From assembly GCA_028023455.1 (NCBI GenBank), contig JAQFVV010006222.1:186001-250000 (forward strand): 64,000 nt of DNA. Direction: 5' to 3'. The number at the start of each line of letters is the position of its first letter. Position 1 is the first letter of the stretch. Below are positions 34,642 to 45,471 of this stretch, one piece after another. Position numbers and translations under genes: made by a program. The stretch comes from Epiperipatus broadwayi. Lineage: Eukaryota; Onychophora; Udeonychophora; Euonychophora; Peripatidae. Below the pieces are notes generated by a model. It was not told where the DNA came from and did not search any database. It saw only the letters and a program-made list of their open reading frames with translations.

Positions 34642-35330
34642 CCTTGGATGATATACACATTTGGTCTTTGGAGCAAATATCCCTCAAGTAAGTACATGAT
34701 ACCAAATGAAGCAGAATAAGTTTAATTAATTCTATAAAATATGGTTAAAATATATTACCACATAACCTACATGATCAAATGTGGAAATATCAGACTTGAC
34801 TATACTGGATTACTAAAGTAAAAAACAATCCAATAATGAGATAGACTGGAATATGCTTGCCTCTGCAAGACTATAGCTAGGTCTCTATGAAATAAATGGA
34901 TCATAGTATGAAGAAATGAGCATCTTTCCCATAATCATTAATAAATCTCACCAACAAGGCGGAATAAATCCACTGCACTATTGGTGACACAAAACAAAAG
35001 TTATCTGAGTCTGAAATAAAAAGGAATATTTATGCTTTTGTGTGGATCATATTCAAAAGGTACCCAAATATTCTATTTTCTCTGAAGTAAGAATGTGTGT
35101 CTGCTGGAAAAATGAAATCAAATAAATATGAAGTTAGACAATCCAGCAATATCAATTTATATAAAAAAGCAAATAATCGGCCTTAAAATTAAATATATAT
35201 ATAAAAATGTGAACGATCATGTCATAAGATTCCAATATGAGAATGTCTGTTATATGTGGTTAAATCAGTGCCTACATAATTATTATATATATATATATAT
35301 AATTCTGCTGATAAAATTATTCCCTGCTTA
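34638..35330. other. AT-rich non-coding DNA
   Basis: Nothing recognised. Confidence 0.5.
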
Positions 35331-35430
35331 ATTGGAGATCCTTCCCATAGATCTTATATATATATAAAATTATATATATATAGATCTATTGGAGATCCTT
35401 CCCATAGATCTTATATATATATAAAATTAT
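35331..35430 (+). repeat. 57-bp tandem duplication
   Basis: ATTGGAGATCCTTCCCATAG starts at 35331 and again at 35388, with the following TATATATAAAATTAT block also repeated. Confidence 0.9.
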
Positions 35431-35459
35431 TGATATGATAGCCTCACAATTATAATATA

Positions 35460-36361
35460 TACACCTGGGTCTCGTTTTATGCGGATTATTTTAATGCAAT
35501 TTTGAAGTTATGTGATTTGTGTTTCTTCTTAATATTTTTCATATTTCACTATATATATTAGATATCAGGAAATTTAAATTATTAATAACTTATTTTGACT
35601 TGAAATACTTTTTTTTTTTTTCAAAAATATAATGTTATATTAGCAGCTAGTGTGGATATGGCCTGAAACTGTATTTAGAAACTTAGCTTCTATGTAAATA
35701 ACCACTTATACTAATGAGTAAATAATAATAATAATAGATTTATATATACATATAAAAATATCACAATAAATATTCAAAAAATTTAAACTTTTAAACAGTA
35801 TTTTGTTAAGATATAACAGAAATAAATACTTTTTTAGATTTTTAATATAAATAATAACGAAGATTTTATTGATTTTATAAACTGAAAATAATTTTTCTAA
35901 TGAAAATGTATAATCTTTTTGTTTTGATTGTGATCTCATTTTTTTAATATAGAAACAGCACAAGACTGAAAGTGGCACTAGTTGTATGTTATGTCATGAA
36001 TCTGATTTTTTACCAGTTCACAAACTAACGCATATTGTCAAATATCAGTAATAATTAAAATATGTATAAAAATATGTAAAATTAAATACTGTAGTTAATA
36101 AAAAAAGTAAAAAAAGTTTGTATTGTATTAATTTTTTTCAAATATTTGAAACTTTTTATTAGTCATACTTTATTTCCTTATTTATTTAATGCGAATTTTA
36201 AAGTAATTTTTCCTTGTTGCTTTGCTTTTATGCAGAATTCTGAAAATTACAGAAGCTATCCCCCATTTTTCAAGGTAAGTTAAGTTTATTTTTGTGCAAT
36301 TTTTTTTTGTGCACATTTTCTGAGAAACCTATGTACCGCATAAAATGAGACCCAGGTGTAT
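35460..36361. mobile_element. 0.9-kb TIR DNA element, non-autonomous
   Basis: The ends are inverted repeats of about 27 bp with one mismatch: left TACACCTGGGTCTCGTTTTA (35460 onward), right the complement (36336-36361). Both are bounded by TA, as expected for a Tc1/mariner/pogo-type target. The CTCGTTTTATGCGG part recalls pogo/Tigger-type termini, but this is only a resemblance. No transposase frame survives. Confidence 0.75.
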
Positions 36362-36639
36362 ATTAAATTGTATTAAAAGTTTTATAGAACAAAACTATCA
36401 TATCTAAAGTATACATATATATTTATATAGAAAATAAAGTTTTAACTTTATTAAATTGTATTAAAAGTTTTATAAAATAAACTATCACATGATATATTTC
36501 ATTATTTATAACAAGCTTTATAGAATTGAAAATAGTGTATCTGCAGTATACATATATATTTCATTAATTATAAAGCAAGTTTTCTAGAAGTAAACGTGTA
36601 TCTGCAGAATACAGCTATATTCAATTGTTTTTTTTACTT
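36362..36639 (+). repeat. Degenerate local repeats
   Basis: The block ATTGTATTAAAAGTTTTATA occurs at about 36366 and 36454, and GTATCTGCAG followed by a TA-rich patch recurs at about 36538 and 36599. Confidence 0.6.
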
Positions 36640-37500
36640 ACTTCCCAAAGATGGGTTAGTTATATTTACAAAAAATGAATGACGACCTACAATCTTCCAA
36701 AGATGTGTTAGTTACATTTACAAAAAATGACCTCCAAAAAATAACATAAATACAAGTTTTACAGTGTATTCTTGTCTATAGTCTCCCAAAAGTGTCTTAG
36801 TGACATTTATAAAAAATGAGCCATTACAGTTTATTCAAATCATTGGTGTGCAATCTGTAATGGCTTCAAAAGTTGCAGCAAATATTCCAAGAGCCTACAA
36901 TCTCCTAAAGATCTAAGTCATTAAATAAAAAAAACAAATTAATATAAAATTTCAAAAAAAAAATAACAAATTCCAATAAATTTCATATAAATTCTGATAA
37001 ATTTCATTAAGAATATTTATTACAATTTTTTAAAAACTTATATTACTATGTGGAAGTGATGAGAGACACTAAATGTTGTAACTTTCAATACAGCATGTTT
37101 CTTATTGGTCACAGTTTTTATTGTGATAATGATCAAAATTTGGGATCTTCCTATCACAGAACAGGATGCAGTAAAGTATTTCCAAAGGGTAAAAAAAAAT
37201 ACCAGGGAACTACACAACCTCTGGATTCCTATTTAGCAAAATTTATATGGCATTGACTGCACCAACAAGATTTATTTGTAATGATGTTGGATGCCATTAG
37301 GGATTGGATGCTACTAACATAAATAAATTGTAAATATTGTATTTATATATAAACATATTTTTGTTTCATTTTTTGTAGATGCAAGTAACACATCTTAGGG
37401 AGAATGTAGGCCCTCCACTCATTTTTTGTAAAGGTAAATAAATAACCTATCTGTGGGAGATTGTAGAGCTTCCAGTCATTTTTTTTCAGAAAGTATATAA
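36640..37500. repeat. Short direct repeats with inverted counterparts
   Basis: A 30-40 bp block built around CCAAAGATGNGTTAGTTA and TTTACAAAAAATGA occurs about three times in 36640-36840. Inverted relatives occur at 37375-37480 (CATTTTTTGTAAA). The region could fold back on itself. A frame at 37050-37256 between the arms has no confident match. Confidence 0.55.
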
Positions 37501-37920
37501 ATAAAAATGAAAATAAATATTAAGAAATTTATAGGAACTTATTCCTCTTTAAAAAAAATTAACATGAATTTTGTAAATGTTGGAAAATTATTAATGAAAT
37601 TTATCAAAAATATGGGCTGGAATCTTGGTAAGCCCTCAAAACTGTATATTTATCAAATTTTATCAAAATACAGAATGCCAGCTTGTTAGTCCTGAAAGCT
37701 TACAAATATGAAAAATTGATTCTTATTGTTGTGTACTATAATATTACATTTATGTATGTCTATGTATAATATTATACTACAACTATTATAATACAAAAGC
37801 ATATTTTTGCTTGATAACATAATTGTGATTAGTTCTCAAGTAACTAAAAATGTATCTCAGCACAACTGAGAATAAATAATAACTACATTTTTATTTAAAT
37901 AAGAATGACTTTTACATCTG

Positions 37921-38122
37921 TCACCCTGAGTGTCATTTCCAGTTATATATACATTGTACCGGTCAAAACATGTTTATCCATCTAGCATTAGCTGGAACTC
38001 ACAAAATGTACTTCAAACACAGTCAAGCCCGAGATTTAAGTCAGGGACCAGCCTGAAATCGAACCCACTCTCTAATCCCCAGATCAAACACCTAATGGAT
38101 AACATAGCAATGATGACACATG
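37921..38122 (-). mobile_element. tRNA-derived SINE-like element
   Basis: Minus strand: an A-box-like TTATCCATTAGG is followed 35-40 bases later by a B-box-like GGTTCGATTTC, then CAGGCTGGTCCCTGACTT. A tRNA-unrelated body of about 130 bp follows, including CCAGCTAATGCTAGATGG and ACCGGTACAATG. This is the standard head-and-body organisation of a SINE. No A-tail or target duplication is clear, so the copy is old. The plus-strand open frame across it is not a gene. Confidence 0.55.
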
Positions 38123-38835
38123 AGAATTAATTCTTAATCCAGCCCACTAGCAAAAGCAGAGAAGACAATGAGACATCTATTACTATGACTAAACTAAATA
38201 TGTACAAGCATGGCTATATGTTGGAAGTGGAGAAAAAGGAATTCGAACTACTCAAACAAGTTAGACAATAAAAATTAGTTTCATATAATGACATATTATT
38301 AATTTACATATATGACTTAATTGTATACATTAGTGTGAGCGTGAATGAGCAAGCGGTAGACAATTACATAGTGTCATTGACACTATTATTTCTCATATGC
38401 TCTTTTATTAATTAAATAATATATACTATACATAAACACACATCTTTGGTGGGTCCAATATTAAGATGCCAATCGATTATTAGAAAGAATTACATAATAT
38501 TGCTATTAACGCTTTGGATTACTGTTCTAAATATGGTGACTAACATTATTACTTCAGGGAGTGTTCTGAAATTCATTACAGATGTAATACAAACTATTTT
38601 CATACCATTGAGGTCATGAAAATAAATAAAATACATTTGAAAACATATTTGAAAATGACAGTTGATTATATGAGAAAATATTTAATGAAACTTCTGTTAA
38701 TTAGCACTGGTAAAAAGAACACTTTATTTTTCCCAAGGCAAATACTCTTAAATAGATAAATAACAAAATACGATGATGGGATTGTATAATAAAACTAAAA
38801 TAACATTAGTAATTAATTTAGCTAGTAATATTTGG
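38123..38835. other. AT-rich non-coding DNA
   Basis: Nothing recognised between the SINE-like element and the LINE. Confidence 0.5.
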
Positions 38836-38862
38836 CATTTATATATATCATCATCATCATTA

Positions 38863-40146
38863 TCAACCATTATCAATCCACTGCAGGATGAAGGTCTCTC
38901 CAAGTTTAATCCATCTTCTCCGATCTTTAGCTTCTCTTCTCCACATCACCCCTGCACACTTTCTTATTTCATCCATCCATCTCACATGTGGTCTCTTTCT
39001 GGGTCTTTTACAATCTCTTGGAATCCAGTTTAAAATTTCAATTGTCCATCTATTATCATCTCTTCTAACAATATGTCCAGCCCAACTCCACTTCAATCTT
39101 TTAATTTTTTCAATGAGGTCAGTAACACCTGTTTGTTCTCTTACCCATACATTGCATTTACAATCTCTTCTTGTTACTCCCAACATACATCTCTCCATAC
39201 TTCTTTGAGTGGTCTGAAGTCTCTGAATTGCTCTTCTATTAAGTGTCCAAGTCTCAGATCCATAAGTAAGAACTGGTAAAACACATTTGTTAAAAACCTT
39301 CCTTTTCAAACACATAGGCATATTTCCTTTTAGTATCAAGTTATTTCTACCAAAAGCACTCCAACCAAGTTTAATTCTATGATTAATTTCCTCCATTATG
39401 TTTCCATCTGTATTAATAATCTGACCAAGGTATTTGTAACTGTTAACTTCTTCTAATTCATCATAATCAATCTTTATTTTCATATTTTGAGCAAATCGAT
39501 TAAACATTACTTTAGTCTTTTTAACATTTATCTTTAGTCCTACTTTCCTACTTTCATCTGATAATTCCTGCAACATTTCCTGCAGATCTGAAGCATTATT
39601 TGCAAAAACAACTACATCATCTGTGAAATCTAAATGACTAAAATAATCACCATTTACTTTCACTCCTTTAGTTTCCCATTTTAATCCACAAAATACTTCA
39701 TGCAGCACTGCTGTAAAAAGTTTTGGAGATATGGAGTCACCTTGTCTTACACCTTTCTCAATGTTGACTTTCCCAGTGTCATTATGTAATCTAATTGTTG
39801 CTGTTGCATTTTTATAAATATTCTTTAAAATATGACAATATCCTGGATCTATACCTTGATAATCTAATGCTTTACTCACTGAAGAAATGTTTATAGAATC
39901 GAATGCCTTTTCATAATCTATAAATCCTAAGCATAATGGCAACTCATATTCATTTGTCCTTTCTATAACTTCTCTCAATACCTGGATATGATCTACTGTA
40001 CTAAAACCACTTTTAAAACTGGCTTGTTCTCTTGGTTGGTGGAAATCCAATGTTCTCTGTAGACGAGTAGTAATTATCTTGGTAAAAATTTTATATAAAA
40101 CTGATAAAAGGCTGATATCTGTAATTTCTAATATCTTCTTTATCAC
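38863..40146 (-). pseudogene. RTE-like LINE ORF, RT core and C-terminal part
   Basis: This frame continues the reverse transcriptase. FIDYEKAFDS (75-84) is motif A, GVRQGDSISPKLF (132-144) motif B, and HLDFTDDVVVFA (171-182) motif C. Motif C reads FTDD where FADD is usual; the two catalytic Asp remain. After these come the thumb-like region with YKYLGQIINT and the C-terminal RHI-type tail with WAGHIVRR, common in RTE/BovB proteins. It ends close to the element 3' end. It is in a different frame from the upstream part, so this copy cannot make the full protein. Confidence 0.9.
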
Positions 40147-41818
40147 CTTTTTTAAATATTAATATTATTACTGCATTCTTCCAATCATCCGGTACATCTT
40201 TATCATTTAGACATTTGGTATATAACTTTGCTAAAAAATTTTCTATTTCTTCACCTGCTTCTTTTAATATACCAATTATAATTCCATCATTACCTGGAGC
40301 CTTTCCTTTCTTCATACATTTAATTGCATGTCTCACTTCTTCATTTAAAATTCTGGGCAATTTGGAAGATGTAATAGATATAGGAGGTACTTGTTCTTTA
40401 TTACTATATAATTCTTGATAAAAATCTTCTACCAATTTCATGATGTCATCTCTCCTTTTAATAATAATTCCATCTTTTTTTCTTATTGCAGATATAAATT
40501 TCCTACCAATACCAAAATGTTGTTTTACATTCTTAAGACTTTTATTTTCTTCTACAGCTTTCCTTGCTAGTTCATAGTTATACTTTCTTATATCATTTTC
40601 AACTCTTTTCCGCACCATTTTACAAAATTCGAGATATTCAATTCTTTTTAATGCATCATTTTTGTATATCTTCATATTCCTTCTTTTCTTCATAAATTCT
40701 CTAGTCTCAGTAGAAATTTTATTGGTCAATTGCTGTTTTTTTCTACCAGCTATCTTTGTTGCAGTTTTCAAAAGTGTATCAGTTATTTTCATATTAATTT
40801 CATTCAAATCTGAATCATGTTCAAAATCTACTAATACTTGAAACCGATTTGTAAGTTCTAATTTAAATTCATTAGAATGTTTCTGAAGATTAGGAATATC
40901 AACTGTAAATATTGTTTTTCTTAATAATTTTTGTCTCTCTAGTTTTACATTAACACGTATCTTACACCTTACTAATCGATGATCACTTCCTGTGTTAAAT
41001 TTATTAAGAACATTACAATCTTGAAATATGTATCTCCTGTTAGTCAAAATATAATCCAATTCTGCTGTACCTTCATTTGGATGCTTCCATGTCAATTTCC
41101 TTTTAACATTTTTCTCAAAAAAAGAATTCATAATATAAAGTTTTTCTTTTTCTGCAAACTCCACAAGTCTATGTCCTCTCTCATTTCTATTACCATAACC
41201 AAAATTACCCACAGCACTTTCATCTTTCATTTTTTTACCAATTCTAGCATTAAAGTCTCCCATAACAATTTTAAAATGGTGTTTACTCTGATCAAAAGCC
41301 TTTTGTACATCCATATAAAAATCTTCTACTACTTCATCACTATGAGAACTTGTTGGAGCATAAACCTGAATTATCTGCACTTGGTATCTGCTATTAAGTT
41401 GTATAACTAATCTTGCCACTCTGTCCAATACACCATCAATCTCCACAATATTGTTCTTCCACTTTTTATTTATAATGAATCCTACTCCACTTGTATTTCC
41501 AATATTTGTGGCTTTATAATAGAGTATATGTCCACTTTTTAAATCAATTGTCTCTTCACCTTTTCTTCTAACTTCACAAAGTCCAATGATATCCCATTTA
41601 ATATAAGAGAGTTCTTCTTCTAATTCTTGCAATCTTCCTTCACTTGAAAGTGATCTGCAGTTGTAAGTACCTAAATAAAAAGTCATCATCAAATGGCAGC
41701 CTGGGTCCGCAATCAGGGGATTCTTAGCACCCTCTGCCTTCGGCCACCAACCGCTGCCTTGGTTGGTGACTTTACAGCCTCCTGGGAATAAGGGCCATGC
41801 TTTATATTTGTCTGTCAT
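40091..41818 (-). pseudogene. RTE-like LINE ORF, AP endonuclease and RT start
   Basis: N-terminal part of the LINE polyprotein (575 residues before the frame is lost). The apurinic-type endonuclease that nicks target DNA has TYN (51-53), catalytic E82, VYAP (152-155), GDFNA (187-191), LDYIL (254-258) and SDHR (278-281), all present. The reverse transcriptase begins with KGKAPGNDGI and reaches FKKGDKEDIRNYR, where the conserved next residues are P-I-S-L-L. Here two nucleotides appear to be missing just after the NYR codons (about 40110-40116), shifting the frame. The first Met is chosen as the start because it opens the frame; the true start could lie nearer the endonuclease. Confidence 0.9.
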
Positions 41819-42144
41819 AATTGTATATATGTATTGGGAAAATATTTATCATTTACACAAACATTCATTCTGCCTTATCAGGCACTGAGAAGAAAGACCA
41901 TGGTGTTTCTTGATCTTAAACTCAGAGGTAAAAAGCCAATAAACTCACCATGCTGGCTAATGCGTGTTGGTGAGCAGTCTATCCATGTTCGTATACTATA
42001 TGAATAATCACATAGTAATAACAGCTGCAATGACAAGAACGTATGGAGTGGACATTAGGAATTTGCCCTGCTCGGTTCCTTTAAGACCTCCAAGAGGAAT
42101 CAAAGGGTCTCCTTTCAGTTAATAGCAAAACTCCTTTCTGCAGC
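41819..42144 (-). promoter_or_regulatory. LINE 5' untranslated region
   Basis: Conserved by eye with the decayed copy at 6060-6390, including AGCTGCAATGACAAGAA (plus-strand form). The element starts at its 5' end with GGCTGCAGAAAGGAG. RTE elements carry their promoter here. I saw no hammerhead motif and no clear HDV-like fold. Confidence 0.7.
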
Positions 42145-42159
42145 CATTTATATATATAT

Positions 42160-42560
42160 TGAGCAGATCGCACTTTTAATATTAGAGCATTAGAACTGGG
42201 TTATGAAGCAAAAGGAAATAATAATACGAAGAAGTTTGTGGTGCTGACATAATAGTCTAAAAATAACAGGAAAAGTCATGCTTGTGGATGAAAATGAAGT
42301 GGATAGGCATGCCGTGGTCATCGCCGATGTGCAGACCTTTGATATGAAGAAAGTGAATAGGCATAGCATGTGCCAGACTTAGGGAATCACCACTAGAATT
42401 TTTATATGAAATAAGTGAATACGCATAGTATATTCCAAACTTACGGGATCACTGCCAGAGGCATTTTGTAGGAATAAGTCCCGATGGGACTGGACATAAT
42501 GAGAAATCTATGGGTTCGATCTTGTTGCAACCCCCAGATTAAGAAGCACATATATATAAA
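42160..42560 (+). repeat. Unidentified moderately GC segment with sub-repeats
   Basis: Directly beyond the LINE, a less AT-rich stretch holds about three diverged tandem copies of a roughly 70-bp block (42285-42480), each with a GTGAATAGGCATAGCATG-like core. No protein or RNA family recognised. The segment may be part of an older element into which the LINE inserted. Confidence 0.6.
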
Positions 42561-44824
42561 AACATGAAGATCAGGCCAAATGTCAGTAACGCAGTATGAA
42601 TGAATGTCACTAACGACATGAAATATGATTTACTGCTTTAAAAATAAATGACCCTTGTTTGAATACCATAATTTAGACAAATCATATGCTACGCAGTTAA
42701 ATACGTAGAGAAAGATTTTCCTAAATAAAATATATGTTAAGATTTTATCTAGTAAAAGAAACATTAAGATTTACTTAATAACTAAAATAGTAAAATATTA
42801 AAATTTACCCCCTTTTCCTTTTCTGATATTTAAAATAATTCAATACCACTGTCATGATTTTTATAGTAACTGGAATATTTAAATACAATATTTGAAATTT
42901 TAAGAGTATGGAAAATAAAAGAAAACTGGCAGTTATAGAAAATAATTAATGGGTCACTCTTTCAGAATTGAATAAAAACAAAACATTTTAAAAGATTTCA
43001 AAGCGTTAATTAGCTTAAGTTCTGGATTCACCCTGGGTAGAAAATCCAGAGTTAAACAAATATATATTTTTTTTATATTAAAGCATAAACAAAATGTTGA
43101 CATAAAAACAATCTGGTGAGTGTATTAATTAACAATACATTATATTTTAAGGGAACGTTAATAAACTTAATTCATGAAGGCTTACTTAAAAAGAAGAAAA
43201 GATTTTACAAAATTCAACTTGTCAGATTATTAGAGATTGGCATAATAATAATAATAATAAAAGCATATATACAAAATCAAATAATAAATAACTATAAATA
43301 ATTGACCACACCAAAGTTAAGGAAAGTTAGAGCATATGAGAGAAAATTGGATTTACAGAAATTATTTAAGAGCAAATTACATTTTACATAAAGTTACAAA
43401 ATTAAATTATACATTAGGAGAAATTGATAATAAAGTTTGAGACTAGTTAGGCAAGCTAGATTTCATTTCAATGGTGGCGGTTTGAAATAATTTATCTTGC
43501 ACAATTTTAAGAGTTCATTTTAAAGTATGGCATGTGCATGGCAATTGAAATGCAAGTTCTTCGGTGACAGCAAGCTTCTATTAGCATTAAAGTTCTTAGG
43601 TCGGGCTTTTACTTCACTCTTGGGCAGCAGAATGATACAGCCATGGAAGATGATGACCCAACAGGGACGAGAAGGGTGGTGGATTTACACTACATCATTT
43701 TTAATTTCACAGCGATGTTAACAATCAGTTCTCACTAGAGTAGCTAATCTATCCTGTGACTCAAAATTTAGCCATTTTATACTCTTGCCCAGGTGTTTTT
43801 GGAATTCTTTTAATCACTTAGTTTTAGCTTTGCAATCTAATCTCTGATCTTAAAATTCTTACTTTTTTTTATCGATTGTTTTGAAGATGCAGCAGTAAGA
43901 TAACATCCAAAAATAAATTCAAATCTATTTCCAAATTAGAAATAGATTTGACAAAATGTTTATAAAAGAAAATCTTTAATCTTAATCCCCATTTTAAAAC
44001 TTTAATTAAAATACCTTCCCCAGATTAAAACAATAGTGTTTCCAATCCTTTAATTATTTTTAGACAATTAACTGTAGCATCTTCCATCTTGGTTTTATAA
44101 AACATACATTTTAATAAAAAAAAAGTACTTTAAAAGGAAAAAGTTTAAAAATGATATATCATAAAATATTTACAAAAAATCAATATTTTGTAGTTTTTTG
44201 CTCCTATATATATATATTTGAGCCACACCTATATATTTTAATAAAAAGAATTAATAATCATAAAATTAATAATAATAAAAATGTTAATTTAAAAGTTAAA
44301 ATTTTATAATTTAGATGTGCATCTCAAATGTATACATAAAATATATATACAACACAAAAGAAGCAGAATGGCATATAGGGTTTAAACATAGGTTAGTTGG
44401 TGGAAACATGAAGCTCAATCTTAAGCTAAGATTGACTGCTTCAATATATATATATTAGTAACATCCAATCCAAGGTAATAATAAATATAACAAGAGCACA
44501 CCCTAAACATATAAAACAAATAATAAACATCTATCGTTAGTGATTATATGAAAACTGGTTCACATAAAACATAATTCATAATATAAATGACCATATAAAA
44601 TTCTATATGAAAACTAGTTGGCTAGCATATGCAAATTTATTGGAAGGTCACAAAGTGTACTATGGATCTTACAATACCTCCAGCTTATATCTGCTATGTC
44701 TAATGTTAATTTGATTACATTAATTAAACTTATTACAAGTGCCTAAAATAAGATTCTAAAAGATTGACTTAGTTTATGTTTTCCTGAAAGTTTGTGATAA
44801 TGGTGTTCTAGTTGTATTTTTATA
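42561..44824. other. AT-rich non-coding DNA
   Basis: No gene recognised. A less AT-rich patch at 43527-43700 has an open frame of 64 residues without motifs. TA and ATA microsatellites are present. Confidence 0.5.
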
Positions 44825-44905
44825 TTGGATTATTTCCATGATCTAATATGAATATTGAACATCTTTAGAAAAAAATAACTTTTATTTAAATACTCTAAAT
44901 ACCTT
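44825..44905 (-). repeat. Diverged arm of the 26-kb foldback family
   Basis: TTATTTCCATGATCTAATAT...CTTTTATTTAAATACT follows the order of one arm of 26141-26327, with many changes. Confidence 0.5.
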
Positions 44906-45330
44906 CAACTGTTAGTAATCAAACAGGTTACTACATGCACAATGTTTCAAGAGGTATTATTGCCCCCTCTTCTTCAGGTGTTGCTGGCCTGACCAATGAG
45001 AGTACTAGCATGGGACATAAACCTGGGCCCTTAGATTCTTGAGGATGATTTAGTTTATATTACCATTAAATAGTTAATAATTAAGAACATATCTAATTAT
45101 GTGAGCTTGATTAAAATGAAATAAAATATTTAACTTTACTAAAATAGTTCATGAATTCTAAACTAAAAAAAAAATGTTAATCTTAAAGTTATACTGAATC
45201 AATAAAAAAGTGGAGATAAACATAAGAACTCAAATCAAAGCCTAATAAATAACTTAAGAAATGAAAACTAAGAATAATTAAAACTGAAATTATTAATCAG
45301 TAAATTAAATCTCACAGGGTTCAAATGATC
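44906..45330. other. Non-coding DNA with a less AT-rich patch
   Basis: The patch at 44935-45055 (CCCCCTCTTCTTCAGG and following) probably belongs to an unidentified repeat. See the rejected list for a hammerhead look-alike here. Confidence 0.45.
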
Positions 45331-45346
45331 AAATATTACTATTTTT

Positions 45347-45455
45347 CTTTTTCATATGTCATAGCATCGGCCGGGATGCGAACCCACAACTGTCTGCAAC
45401 CAACTACTTGCTTGCAAGGTGGTTGCGATGACCTCTAGGCTAACAACGCTTAACA
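45347..45455 (-). mobile_element. Short tRNA-derived SINE, copy 1
   Basis: Minus strand: GCGTTGTTAGCCTAGAGG (A box TAGCCTAGAGG), anticodon-like loop CTTGCAAG, a long variable insertion, B box GGTTCGCATCC, and CGGCCGATGC pairing back to the 5' end. A short tail TATGACATATG plus A-rich end follows. Flanked by the 16-bp duplication AAATATTACTATTTTT (45331-45346 and 45456-45471). About 105 bp, almost all tRNA-like. Confidence 0.85.
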
Positions 45456-45471
45456 AAATATTACTATTTTT

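Larger units (their letters stand above)
38849..42144 (-). mobile_element. Full-length RTE-like LINE
   Basis: A 3.3-kb element with a 13-bp target duplication, CATTTATATATAT (38836-38848 and 42145-42157). It has about 325 bp of 5' untranslated region, an endonuclease-reverse transcriptase coding region, and an extremely short 3' end made of a GAT/ATG simple repeat instead of poly(A). This layout is typical of the RTE/BovB group. Three more decayed or truncated copies lie at 4.9, 9.6 and 13.96 kb, all on the same strand. A small deletion splits the coding region. Confidence 0.92.

Noticed and set aside
34511-34719. Open frames of Tyr-Ile repeats
   Set aside because: Translation of a TA microsatellite in all frames.
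37050-37256. Possible transposase-like frame (fragment ITEQDAVKYFQ in one frame)
   Set aside because: Faint resemblance to the N-terminus of some invertebrate transposases, but no metal or catalytic motif follows.
40979-41410. 143-residue frame antisense to the LINE endonuclease
   Set aside because: Antisense shadow; no motif.
41819-42144. HDV-like ribozyme at the LINE 5' end
   Set aside because: The only complement to the first seven bases lies about 100 nt away; no double-pseudoknot fold seen.
44938-44985. Hammerhead-like order CTGAAGA ... GAAAC on the minus strand
   Set aside because: Stem II only pairs if a core base is used, the cleavage position would be G, and stem I does not form.
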